From the NCBI GenBank assembly GCA_025937835.1, contig JAICQO010000018.1, positions 1-64,000 of the forward strand: a stretch of 64,000 nucleotides of DNA. The letters run 5' to 3'. The translations under genes and the position numbers were made by a program. The notes beneath the pieces are model-generated. The model was given only the letters and a program-made list of their open reading frames with translations. It was not told the DNA's origin and did no database searches. This DNA is from Polyangiaceae bacterium. GTDB taxonomy: Bacteria > Myxococcota_A > Polyangia > Polyangiales > Polyangiaceae. This document shows, piece by piece, positions 19,902 to 28,123 of this stretch (positions are counted from its first letter, which is position 1; each line of letters begins with the position of its first letter).

Positions 19902-20899
19902 GGCGCGCTCGCGCTGGGTGAAGCGGCGGCGCCGCGACTCGAGATCGCGACGAACGCGGGCGTCCCGGCGTGGAGCCGCTCGCGCGCGTCGTCGATACGG
20001 ATGCGTACGCGCGCCACGAGCGCCGCGCGCTCGCGCTCACTGAACACGAAGCGCGGCGTGAACTCGAGCTCGCGCGCGATGTGCTCGACGCGACCCGAAA
20101 GCGCGGCCGGCTCGGCATCGACGCGCACCTGGGCCTTGCCGCCCACGGCGATCCCGCCGAGCTCCGCCTGCGGCACGAACACATCGACGTGCGGCCGCAG
20201 CGTATCGCCCACGGTCATGATCGGCATCCCGGCCACCGCGACCTCACCGGGCTCGACGTGAACGTCCAGCACCGTGGCAGCCAGCGGTGCGCGCAGCACC
20301 GTGCGCGCGATGCGCTGATCGGTGAGCGCGAGCTGGGCGTCGGCCGCGTCGGCTCGCGCGGCGGCACCCGCGCGTTCTTCCCGCCGCGCGCCCTTCCGCA
20401 GCGATGCTGTCTGCGCCTCGGCCGACTCGCGCTCGGCCCGTGCGCGAGAGAGCTCGGCCTCGAGCTGATCGACGGAAGCTTGGGGAACGGCGTTCTGTTG
20501 GAACAGCGTGCGCTCACGGGCCAGGTTCTTCTCGAGCAGCTGCTCCGTGGCGCGCGCGGCGCGGGCGCGTGCAGCGAGCACGGCCACGTCCTCGCGCCGA
20601 GCGCCGGCGTCGGTGAGCGCAGACTGGGCGTGCTGTGCCTCGGCCTCGCGAGCCTGCGTCACACGCTCGGCCTGGAGCAGGTCGTCGTCGAGCGAGGCCA
20701 CGATCGCGCCGTGCGTGACGCGGTCGCCCTCGTCGAACAGCACCCGCTCGATGCGGCCACCCGCTTCGAAAGCGAGCGTGACCTCCTCGAGCTCGATCAC
20801 GCCCTGATAGGGAAACGGCAGCGGCTCGGCAGCGCGCGCACGCTCGCAGCCGCCGAGGAACCACGCGCCGAGCAGCAGAGCGACGTAGTTTTTTATCAT
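19898..20899 (-). CDS. HlyD-type membrane fusion lipoprotein of an ABC exporter
   Basis: 333 residues. Signal peptide with lipobox LGGC (Cys about 18), a barrel-sandwich lipoyl-like segment split in two (AGGRIERVLFDEGDRVTHGAIVASLDDD near the start and RTVLRAPLAATVLDVHVEPGEVAVAG near residue 210), and a long Ala/Glu/Arg coiled-coil hairpin between them (about 85-200). This is the YbhG/EmrA-like adaptor that links an inner-membrane exporter to the outer membrane. First gene of the operon; no TolC gene is nearby. Its short upstream region is AT-rich (20906-20920) and shared divergently with ahpC. Confidence 0.92.
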   Translation of the reverse strand: MIKNYVALLLGAWFLGGCERARAAEPLPFPYQGVIELEEVTLAFEAGGRIERVLFDEGDRVTHGAIVASLDDDLLQAERVTQAREAEAQHAQSALTDAGARREDVAVLAARARAARATEQLLEKNLARERTLFQQNAVPQASVDQLEAELSRARAERESAEAQTASLRKGARREERAGAAARADAADAQLALTDQRIARTVLRAPLAATVLDVHVEPGEVAVAGMPIMTVGDTLRPHVDVFVPQAELGGIAVGGKAQVRVDAEPAALSGRVEHIARELEFTPRFVFSERERAALVARVRIRIDDARERLHAGTPAFVAISSRGAAASPSASAP

Positions 20900-21010
20900 G
20901 CGACCAATAATAAACTCATTCCCCTATCTCGGCCAATCGGCCCGGATCGCGTTAAATCTCCCTCCGCGCGCCCGCAAACGGATGCCGGTCGGGGATTGAC
21001 TCCGTAGAGA

Positions 21011-21027
21011 TTTAGATTAAGTCTAAA
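21011..21027 (+). promoter_or_regulatory. Palindromic box upstream of ahpC
   Basis: Perfect 6-base arms TTTAGA and TCTAAA separated by TTAAG, 47 bases before the ahpC start and in an AT-rich island. A TTGACT at 20996-21001 just upstream could be a -35 element, which would place the box over the promoter. The layout resembles Fur-family (PerR/Irr-like) boxes of the form TTTAGAAnnnTTCTAAA, but the assignment to a regulator is inferred. Confidence 0.55.
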
Positions 21028-21074
21028 CGGCGCCGCACGGATCAGAGCCGGCGGTAGCCAAGGAGACAAAGACC

Positions 21075-21626
21075 ATGATCAGCCCCGGTTCCCAGTTGCC
21101 CGAGTTCGCCGTTCCCGCAGTCGTCAGCCTCGAGAAAGGCAAGGAGTTCGAGACGATCAGCTCGAAGTCCTACCCGGGCAAGTGGCTCGTGATCTACAGC
21201 TACCCGAAGGACTTCACGTTCGTCTGCCCGACCGAGATCGTCGATTTCGACAAGAAGCTCGGTGATTTCGCGGATCGTGACGCAGTGGTGCTCGGAGGCT
21301 CGACCGACAACGAGCACTCGCACCTCGCGTGGCGTCAGAACCACGCCGACCTCAAGGGTCTCAAGCACCCGCTCTTGTTCTTCTCGCCCGCGTTCGCCCA
21401 GGCGCTCGGCATCGTGCACCCCACCGCCGGCGTGGCGCTGCGCGCGACGCTGATCGTCGATCCCCAGGGCGTGGTCCGCTTCGCCAGCGCCAACGACCTC
21501 AACGTCGGTCGCAACGTCGACGAAGTGTTGCGTGTCCTCGACGGCCTCCAGACGGACGAGCTCTGCCCGTGCAACTGGAAGAAGGGCGAAGAGACCCTCA
21601 CGCAGCAGATGAAGAAGACGGGCTGA
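21075..21626 (+). CDS. ahpC: Alkyl hydroperoxide reductase C (peroxiredoxin)
   Basis: Thiol peroxidase that reduces H2O2, organic peroxides and peroxynitrite. 183 residues. Peroxidatic Cys51 sits in DFTFVCPTE. The C-terminal DELCPCNWKKGEETL has Cys164 and Cys166, the arrangement of actinobacterial AhpC proteins that are reduced by AhpD instead of AhpF. An AGGAG ribosome site precedes ATG 21075. ahpD follows 127 bases downstream, supporting that pairing, and a palindromic box lies upstream. Confidence 0.96.
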   Translation: MISPGSQLPEFAVPAVVSLEKGKEFETISSKSYPGKWLVIYSYPKDFTFVCPTEIVDFDKKLGDFADRDAVVLGGSTDNEHSHLAWRQNHADLKGLKHPLLFFSPAFAQALGIVHPTAGVALRATLIVDPQGVVRFASANDLNVGRNVDEVLRVLDGLQTDELCPCNWKKGEETLTQQMKKTG

Positions 21627-21669
21627 GTTACCGCCCGAATTTCACGAGCAACCCGACACACGAGCACCC

Positions 21670-21702
21670 GCGCGGCTGGCTCTCGACCGAGACCAGCCGC
21701 GC
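21670..21702 (+). other. Hairpin between ahpC and ahpD
   Basis: GCGCGGCTGG (21670-21679) pairs perfectly with CCAGCCGCGC (21693-21702). After one bulged C, TCTC (21681-21684) pairs with GAGA (21689-21692), giving a 14-base-pair stem with a 4-base loop. There is no T-tract after it, so it is more likely an mRNA processing or stabilising element or partial attenuator than a full terminator. Confidence 0.6.
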
Positions 21703-21753
21703 GCCGCAGCCGACACTCATCGATCCCACCATACCCTCAATCTAGGAAAAGCC

Positions 21754-22296
21754 ATGGACGCGACACCCCTCCACCGAATTCGCGAAGCCCTGCCGGAAGC
21801 GGCCAAGGACATCAAGATCAACCTCGGCAACGTGCTCCAGCCGGGCGCGCTCAATCAAGCGCAGGTGTTCGGGGTCGCGCTCGCCAGCGCCTACACGTCC
21901 CGCAATGCCGAGCTCGTGACGGCGCTGGTGGCGGAGGCGCGCGCCGCGGACGTGGCTCCCGGAGTGATCGAGGACGCGAAGGCCGCGGCCGTGCTGATGG
22001 GCATGAACAACGTGCTGTACCGCTTCAAGCACGTGCTCGGAAAAGACGACTACCAGCAGCGCCCGGCCAAGCTCCGCATGCAACGCCTGGCTCAGGTGGC
22101 GACCAGCAAGGCCGACTTCGAGCTCTACTGCCTCGCGGTGAGCGCGATCAACAATTGCCAGACCTGCATGGCCTCGCACGAGGCGAGCGTGCTCCAGCAC
22201 GGGCTCACGGCGGACCACGTCTGGGACGCGGTGCGCATCGCCTCCACCGTGAACGCCGCCGCGATCGGCCTCGAGGTCGCCGAGCAGAGCCCGTAG
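21754..22296 (+). CDS. ahpD: Alkyl hydroperoxidase D
   Basis: Carboxymuconolactone-decarboxylase-fold thiol protein that reduces AhpC, or acts as a peroxidase itself. 180 residues. Catalytic CXXC is Cys135/Cys138 in NNCQTCMASHE, with His142 four residues later and Glu123 twelve before Cys135. This matches the E-C-C-H proton relay of mycobacterial AhpD. Ribosome site AGGAAA precedes ATG 21754. Same-strand order with ahpC supports a functional pair, with dihydrolipoamide the usual electron donor (known for the family; not visible here). Confidence 0.95.
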   Translation: MDATPLHRIREALPEAAKDIKINLGNVLQPGALNQAQVFGVALASAYTSRNAELVTALVAEARAADVAPGVIEDAKAAAVLMGMNNVLYRFKHVLGKDDYQQRPAKLRMQRLAQVATSKADFELYCLAVSAINNCQTCMASHEASVLQHGLTADHVWDAVRIASTVNAAAIGLEVAEQSP

Positions 22297-22389
22297 GCCG
22301 GCGCTCTGGGCAGGGCCGCCCGCCTTTCCCGTGCCGTCCGAATAAAACGCGACTCCACGGCGGCAAACCGCGGCTAAACTCCCGGCGCC

Positions 22390-23955
22390 ATGGCGCACTA
22401 CCTCGGATTGGATTCGAGCACCCAGAGCCTGTCCGCACTCGTGATCGACGCGGAGGCGGGCCAGATCGTCCTCGACGAATCGCTGAACTTCGGGAAGGAC
22501 CTGCCCGAGTTCGCGTCGCCGCACGGCTTCCTCGACAACGAGGACGCGCGCATCAAGCACTCCGATCCGTTGATGTGGGTCGCCGCGGTCGACCTGCTCT
22601 TTTCGCGCATCAAGCAGAAGGGTTTCGACCTATCGAGCGTGCGCGGCGTCAGCGGCGCCGGCCAGCAGCACGGCTCCGTGTACCTGAAGATGCCGCTCGG
22701 GGAGACACGCTTCACGCCGGAGCGCTCACTCGCCGACCAGGTGCGGCCGCTGCTCGCGCGCAAGACGGCGCCGATCTGGATGGACAGCTCGACCAGCGCG
22801 GAGTGTCGAGAAATCGCGGCCGCGGTCGGTGGGGACGCGCGCGTCACGGCCATCTCCGGCTCGCGCGCGATCGAGCGCTTCACGGGCCCGCAGATCCGGC
22901 GCTTCTTCAAGACCGACCCCAGCGCCTACGCGGCGACCCGAGAGATCCAGCTCGTCAGCAGCTTCATCGCGTCGATCTTGTCGGGGCGTTCGGCGGCCGT
23001 CGATTTCGGCGACGGCGCGGGCATGAACTTGCTCGATCTGTCGCGCTGCGAGCTCAGCCCCGAGCTGATGTCGGCGACCGCGCCCGAGCTCGATCGCAAG
23101 CTCCGACCGGCCGTGGCTTCGCGCACGCAGGTCGGCACGATGTCCTCCTACTTCGTGGAGAAGTACGGGTTCAAAGAGGGCACTCCGGTGATCGCGTTCA
23201 CGGGCGACAACCCGAGCAGCCTGGTCGGGATGGGCGCGACCGCCCCGGGCACGGCCGTGATCAGCCTCGGTACGAGCGACACCGTGTTCGCCGCCATGAG
23301 CGCGCCGCGCACCGATCCTCGCGGCTTCGGCCACGTCTTCGGCAACCCCGCGGGCGGCTTCATGTGCCTGATCTGCTTCGCCAACGGGTCGCTCGCGCGC
23401 GAGAAGCTCGCCGAAAAGGTGGGGCTCGACTGGCCGGCATTCGAGCGGGCGATCTTGAAGGACACGCAGCCGGGCAACGGCGGTGCGCTGCTCTTGCCCT
23501 ATTTCGTTCCCGAGATGACGCCGAAGATCCTGAAGCCCGAGCTCCGGGCCTTCGGCGACTCCGAGTTCACGCGTTTCGAACAGCCGGCTCGCGCAGCGCG
23601 CGCCATCGTCGAGGCTCAAGCGCTCGCCATGCAGCGCTACTCCGACTTCATCGGAGAGAAGCCGACGAAGATCCGCGCCACCGGCGGCGCCGCCAAGAAC
23701 CGCGGCATCTTGCAGGTCATCGCCGACGTGTTCCAGGCCGAGGTCACGACCTTCAAGGTCGGTAATTCCTCCGCGCTCGGCGGCGCGCTGCGGGCGGCCG
23801 AGGCCGTCGGCGGGCTCGGCTGGGCCTCGCTCAGCGAGCGCTTCTGCGCCACGGATCCGGGCACGCGCGTCACGCCGAGCGTCGGCCCCGGCGCCTACGA
23901 CGAGCTGCGCCGTCGCTTCGAGGCCGAGGTCGACGCGCTGGCCACGCGCACCTGA
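22390..23955 (+). CDS. xylB: Xylulokinase, eukaryotic-like FGGY kinase
   Basis: Phosphorylates D-xylulose to xylulose-5-phosphate for the pentose phosphate pathway. 521 residues, normal for FGGY kinases. Evidence: YLGLDSSTQSLSALVI at the N-terminus (phosphate loop), GVSGAGQQHGSVY (characteristic of animal/fungal xylulokinases), IWMDSSTSAEC with the catalytic Asp, AFTGDNPSSLVGMGA, VISLGTSDTVFA (ATP-binding) and RATGGAAKNRGILQVIADVF near the end. It lies 94 bases after ahpD but is functionally unrelated, and may serve a sugar route with the importer at 4 kb and the isomerase-fold protein at 8 kb. Sugar specificity is inferred from subfamily motifs. Confidence 0.85.
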   Translation: MAHYLGLDSSTQSLSALVIDAEAGQIVLDESLNFGKDLPEFASPHGFLDNEDARIKHSDPLMWVAAVDLLFSRIKQKGFDLSSVRGVSGAGQQHGSVYLKMPLGETRFTPERSLADQVRPLLARKTAPIWMDSSTSAECREIAAAVGGDARVTAISGSRAIERFTGPQIRRFFKTDPSAYAATREIQLVSSFIASILSGRSAAVDFGDGAGMNLLDLSRCELSPELMSATAPELDRKLRPAVASRTQVGTMSSYFVEKYGFKEGTPVIAFTGDNPSSLVGMGATAPGTAVISLGTSDTVFAAMSAPRTDPRGFGHVFGNPAGGFMCLICFANGSLAREKLAEKVGLDWPAFERAILKDTQPGNGGALLLPYFVPEMTPKILKPELRAFGDSEFTRFEQPARAARAIVEAQALAMQRYSDFIGEKPTKIRATGGAAKNRGILQVIADVFQAEVTTFKVGNSSALGGALRAAEAVGGLGWASLSERFCATDPGTRVTPSVGPGAYDELRRRFEAEVDALATRT

Positions 23956-24027
23956 GGTGTCGCCGTGGGCACCGACAGCGCGGCGCTGTGGCTTCACGGA
24001 GAGCTCTGAGTTAGCCTCCGGCTCGGG

Positions 24028-25506
24028 ATGGTTGTTCGTTTTGCGTCGGGCGTCGCGCTCTGGCTCGTCGGTTCGTCGTTGTTGGTGTCCAGCTGCGGTG
24101 ACTCGCAGCCTGGTAGCTCAGCGCATACCAGCAGCGGAGGCGCCCCGAACGGGAACGGCGGCACCAGCGGCGGTCACGCACCGAGCGGCGGCGGAGGCTC
24201 GGTTGCGACCGGCGGCGCCTCGGAACGTGGCGGAGCGAGCTCCGGCGGGCTGAACGCCACAGGCGGCACGCAGGAAAGCGGCGGGAGCGGCGGCAGCGAA
24301 ACGCCGGGCTCCGCGGGAGCGCCGGGCGGCGCGGGCAGCGACACGCCGAGCGCCGAGCACTGCACGCCCGGGGAACCGATCCGAACCTATCCGTCGGAGG
24401 TCGTGACGCCCTGCTACGGCGACGTGTTCCGCCATCGCCTGCCGAACGCCTCGGAGGTCCAGCTCGAAGACTTCGAGCTCGCGACGCCCGCCGCCGCCGG
24501 TGAGCGCTTTGCCGTCTCGGTCCGCCACCTGGGGAAAGGACCATTCGCCGTCGAGCTCTGGGGCGCGCACGAAGAGTGCGGGGTCGCCGAGGAGCTCTTG
24601 TGGTGGGGGCCGATGGTCGAGGGCATCCAGTGCGGTGAGTTCGTCCCGAGCGACACGTATTCACACCTGCTCTACGTCTACAGGAAGCTCAGAAACGAGA
24701 GCTATTCGTTCTCGAGCCCGGAGCTCGGGCTGTGCAACGGCGGCCGCTGCCCGGCGGGAGCCGAGGGCGAAGGGCGCGAGCCCGGCGTGGCTCCGGCGGG
24801 CGCGCCGCTGGTCGTGCGGGCCACGCTCGCGAACACGCACCGTCGCGCGTTCGACCTCGAGCTCGGGATCTACGGGCGCATGGTGTTGTTGCACCGCGAC
24901 GGAAAGCAGCCGAAGGGCACGCCGAACGCGATCCACGGCGGGTTCTTCCGTATGCCGCCCGACGATCGCTTCGGTGACGCCTGGTACTGCATTGGTGACG
25001 GCTCCTCGCTCGTCCAGTCGGCAGAGAACGACACCTTCGAGGTGGCGCTCCGAAACATTACGCGCTTGCCGAGCTGCAGCCCTCGAACGGGCACACTCTC
25101 GGTGCGCATCGGGCTCGACGACATCGTGCTCACGAGCTCTTTCGACGACCTCGGTAGTCCGAACCCGTTCACCGTGGAACAGAGCTGCAACGGGACGTCC
25201 TGCGCGTTCCTGTTCCAGGACCGCGAGACCACCGAGTCCAAACACTGGCTGTACCTGACGCCCTCCGAGTCGGTGGGCAGCTACTTCATGCCGACCAAGA
25301 CGCCGACGACCATCGCGAACGCCCTGCTGTTCCATCAGGCGACGCAGGACGGAGCGGTCGCGATCAGCTGCGCCGAGTCCGGCAGTATCACCTACGATCC
25401 GGCGGCGGAGTCGCGGATCGAGCTCGATGCGATGAGCGAGCGCTTCGCCTGCCCGGGCGAGCCGCTCGCAGAAGACGTGCTCGAGTTTTCCACGATCGAG
25501 CCCTGA
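24028..25506 (+). CDS. Secreted lipoprotein with Gly/Ser linker, unknown C-terminal domain
   Basis: 492 residues. Signal peptide ends in a lipobox VSSC (Cys about 23). Residues about 28-110 are a Gly/Ser/Ala/Thr linker of GGxSGG-like repeats. The remaining 380 residues look like a mostly beta protein with paired cysteines (EHCTPGEPI, CGVAEELLWW, CNGGRCPAGAEG, CNGTSCAFLF) and no enzyme signature I recognise. Terminates just before the convergent GT-C gene (25509). Probably an envelope or surface protein of unknown function. Confidence 0.75.
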   Translation: MVVRFASGVALWLVGSSLLVSSCGDSQPGSSAHTSSGGAPNGNGGTSGGHAPSGGGGSVATGGASERGGASSGGLNATGGTQESGGSGGSETPGSAGAPGGAGSDTPSAEHCTPGEPIRTYPSEVVTPCYGDVFRHRLPNASEVQLEDFELATPAAAGERFAVSVRHLGKGPFAVELWGAHEECGVAEELLWWGPMVEGIQCGEFVPSDTYSHLLYVYRKLRNESYSFSSPELGLCNGGRCPAGAEGEGREPGVAPAGAPLVVRATLANTHRRAFDLELGIYGRMVLLHRDGKQPKGTPNAIHGGFFRMPPDDRFGDAWYCIGDGSSLVQSAENDTFEVALRNITRLPSCSPRTGTLSVRIGLDDIVLTSSFDDLGSPNPFTVEQSCNGTSCAFLFQDRETTESKHWLYLTPSESVGSYFMPTKTPTTIANALLFHQATQDGAVAISCAESGSITYDPAAESRIELDAMSERFACPGEPLAEDVLEFSTIEP

Positions 25507-25508
25507 GC

Positions 25509-27041
25509 TCAGCGCTGCTCCGGCGGGCGTTCCCAGTACTCGTCCAGACCGATCGCCGCGCCCGTGATCATGCGCACACGGGCGTCCGGCGGCACTTCGT
25601 GGCGGATGAAGCGCCTGCGCACCTTGCGCGGGAACGGACCGCCGTCTTTCGAGTGGAGCATGACCCAGCGCGCGCCGGACTTCTCCATCGCGGCAAACTC
25701 GTCCATCGGTGTCCCGGCCCACTCGAGGTCCCAGGCGGCCATCGCGTGCCAGTGCAGGTTGTCATGGCCGTTGTGCGCGGGCAGAAACGCGAGCTGCGGA
25801 ACCACCACGCCGCCGCGCAACGAGGAGACCAACGCGTTCAGCTTGGCAGCCGCGCGGCGGTCGTCGGCAGTGGGCAGGTATTCTTCCGGCTTCAGCGAGC
25901 GCTGGTAGATGAAGAAGGACAGCACGGCGAGCAGGCCGTAGCGCGCGAACGCCGCGAGCTCGTCGTTCTTCCAGGCCAGATCCGCGACGAACAGCGTGAG
26001 CACCGGACCCGCGAGCATCACCATCGGGATCAGGTTGTTCTGGTAGCCGCCGACCTTGGCGTAAGGCAGTAGCGATGCCGGCACGGCGATCATCAGCGCG
26101 CCGGCCCACAGCACGCTGCGCGGGCTCAGGCTGCGCCGCAACGCGAGCAGCGCCATCGCGAACGGCAAGAGCGCGATGAACGGCGCGAAGCGGAACGTCT
26201 GACGCAGGCCCTCGACGAGCCGGCCGTCGTCCACCTTCTGCTGCTCGAGCACGCGGATCGTCCAATACCAGAAGCCGCCGCCGGTCCCGAGCTGAAGCGC
26301 GATCAAGAGCAGCAGCGACAGGCCGAAGGTCGCGAATCCGAGGCTCAGGCCGGCGCGCGGGTTGCGCACGAACGCGAACGCGCACGCCCAGGCCACGAAC
26401 AACGCAGCCGTCTGCTTCGTGTACAGCGCCGCAGTCAAGATCACGGCTGTGATCAGGATCTCGCGCGGCGCCGGGTCGAGCTTTCCAGCCCGCGAAAGGC
26501 CGATCACGCACAACGCCAACATCATGGTGTCGACGCGAACCAGGTCGTACCACTGCCCGACCAGCGGATACGCGCAGACGACGGAAGCAACGGACAGCAA
26601 ACCCGCGGCGATGCCGAAGCTGCTCTTCCCGAGGTGCGTGTAGATCTGCCGAAACAGCACCCCGCACAGCACCGCGAACCAGAGCACGCTGATCAGGCGC
26701 CCCGACCAGAAGTCGAGATCGACCAGGCCGACCAGAGCGAGGAGCGCGGTGTGCGCGGGCGGATACGGCCATGGCGCCCAGCTCGGATCGTCGCGCGAGT
26801 AGATGGCGAGGCCGCTCAGCAGTCGCTGGGCCTGATAGAGGATGCCGCCCTCGCACCATTCCAGATCCATCGGATAAGTCAGACGCGAAGCGAATACCGA
26901 AACGAGCACTGCGATTGGCCAGAGCGCCCACGCGGATGCGGCGAGCTCCACGGCCAGTCGCAGCGGGTGCACGCGTTCCCCCCGGAAGCGCGTCCAGTTC
27001 GCGGCCATTCCTGTCAGCCAGCTTCGAACGCGGTTCATCAT
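25509..27041 (-). CDS. GT-C-like polytopic membrane glycosyltransferase
   Basis: 510 residues with about eleven membrane segments from residue 30 to 400 and a soluble C-terminal domain of about 110 residues. The first extracytoplasmic loop holds acidic residues MDLEWCEGG, the position of the DxE/DxD catalytic motif in GT-C enzymes such as ArnT/PMT families, followed by WPYPPAHTALLALVG. Such enzymes transfer sugars from polyprenyl-phosphate donors on the outer face of the inner membrane. It is divergent from a polyprenyl-phosphate glycosyltransferase gene at 27179 that could provide its donor. Two Mets (27041 and 27038) can start it. Acceptor unknown. Confidence 0.75.
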   Translation of the reverse strand: MMNRVRSWLTGMAANWTRFRGERVHPLRLAVELAASAWALWPIAVLVSVFASRLTYPMDLEWCEGGILYQAQRLLSGLAIYSRDDPSWAPWPYPPAHTALLALVGLVDLDFWSGRLISVLWFAVLCGVLFRQIYTHLGKSSFGIAAGLLSVASVVCAYPLVGQWYDLVRVDTMMLALCVIGLSRAGKLDPAPREILITAVILTAALYTKQTAALFVAWACAFAFVRNPRAGLSLGFATFGLSLLLLIALQLGTGGGFWYWTIRVLEQQKVDDGRLVEGLRQTFRFAPFIALLPFAMALLALRRSLSPRSVLWAGALMIAVPASLLPYAKVGGYQNNLIPMVMLAGPVLTLFVADLAWKNDELAAFARYGLLAVLSFFIYQRSLKPEEYLPTADDRRAAAKLNALVSSLRGGVVVPQLAFLPAHNGHDNLHWHAMAAWDLEWAGTPMDEFAAMEKSGARWVMLHSKDGGPFPRKVRRRFIRHEVPPDARVRMITGAAIGLDEYWERPPEQR

Positions 27042-27178
27042 TGCCTGCTGTCTCGCGTCAAGCTCGCTCGCCGCACGTCACCACGCGCACCCCTTCCGGG
27101 AGCCGGCTCGAGCATGCTACGCCCACACTGTCCCCTCATATTCGTCGGGGGCTTCTGGCTTCGAGCCGGGCGGCGCAC

Positions 27179-28123
27179 ATGAACATCGCGGTCTGTATTC
27201 CAATCTACAACGACTGGCAATCGGCCCTGCAATTGCTCCAGCAATTGGAGGCCGTGGCGTCGCGCCTTCCGCACCGCTTCGACGTGCTGTTCGTAGACGA
27301 CGGCTCGGACGAGCCGCTGCCCGCCTCTCTCGAGACCCTGATCTCGCTCGCCCGCGTGTCGGTTCTGCGGTTGCGCCGCAACCTGGGCCACCAGCGCGCC
27401 ATCGCGATCGGCCTGACGCACCTGTACCAGAACGGCACGCACGACGCGGTTCTGATCATGGACAGCGACGGCGAGGACAACCCCGAGTGGATCCCGGCGC
27501 TGGTCGGCCGCTCCGTGGTGTCGAACGGCACCAAGGTCGTGTTCGGCGCGCGCTCGCGCCGCTCCGAGGGCACCGGGTTCCGCGTCGGTTACCAGGTGTT
27601 CCGGCTGCTCCACCGCTGGCTGGTGGGCAGCGCGGTGATCGGCGGCAACTTCAGCATCGTGCCCCGCTCCGCGCTCGAGCGTCTGGTGTTCTCCCACGAG
27701 CTCTGGAACCACTACGTGGCCAGCGTGCAGCGCCTGAAGCTACCGACCGACTCGGTGCCCGCGCCCCGCGCCAAGCGCATCGCCGGCCAATCCAAGATGA
27801 ACGCCGTCTCGCTCACCGTGCACGGCTTCTCCGCGATCGCGGCTCACGCGGAAATTGCCGTGGTGCGCTGGATGGTCAGCATGGCCGTGTTCGGTTTGCT
27901 GGCCCTGGTGCTCGGCTCGTGGGTCGGCTCGCTCGTCACCCTCGCGGGTTTCGGCTTCCTCGGCCTCGCGGTGCTGGGCTTGCCGCTGTCGCTCCTGACG
28001 CTGGTCGGGCGCTCGAACGCCACGTTCTTGCCCGTGCGGGACTGCGCGACGTTCGTGATCGAGGAGCACGAATTTCAGGGCAGCGACATCGAAGACACGA
28101 AGATCGTCAGCGCCGCTACCTGA
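27179..28123 (+). CDS. Glycosyltransferase family 2 with C-terminal membrane helices (polyprenyl-phosphate type)
   Basis: 314 residues. N-terminal GT-A fold: AVCIPIYNDWQSALQLL, DVLFVDDGSDEPL, a first DxD-like acidic patch in VLIMDSDGEDNPEWIPAL, and VGYQVFRLLHRWLVGSAVIGGNFSI. Two hydrophobic helices near the C-terminus (about 225-280) resemble the membrane anchor of GtrB/dolichol-phosphate-mannose-synthase-type enzymes, which make polyprenyl-phosphate sugars. ATG 27179 begins the fold exactly. It ends convergent with the flippase-like gene, sharing 8 bases (28116-28123). Divergent from the GT-C gene. Confidence 0.85.
   Translation: MNIAVCIPIYNDWQSALQLLQQLEAVASRLPHRFDVLFVDDGSDEPLPASLETLISLARVSVLRLRRNLGHQRAIAIGLTHLYQNGTHDAVLIMDSDGEDNPEWIPALVGRSVVSNGTKVVFGARSRRSEGTGFRVGYQVFRLLHRWLVGSAVIGGNFSIVPRSALERLVFSHELWNHYVASVQRLKLPTDSVPAPRAKRIAGQSKMNAVSLTVHGFSAIAAHAEIAVVRWMVSMAVFGLLALVLGSWVGSLVTLAGFGFLGLAVLGLPLSLLTLVGRSNATFLPVRDCATFVIEEHEFQGSDIEDTKIVSAAT

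Noticed and set aside
20906-20920. AT-rich AATAATAAACTCATT upstream of the exporter operon considered as TetR operator
   Set aside because: Only the outer three bases of each arm match; not a convincing palindrome.
22726-23997. 423-codon frame opposite xylulokinase
   Set aside because: Antisense shadow of a conserved kinase; no recognisable features.
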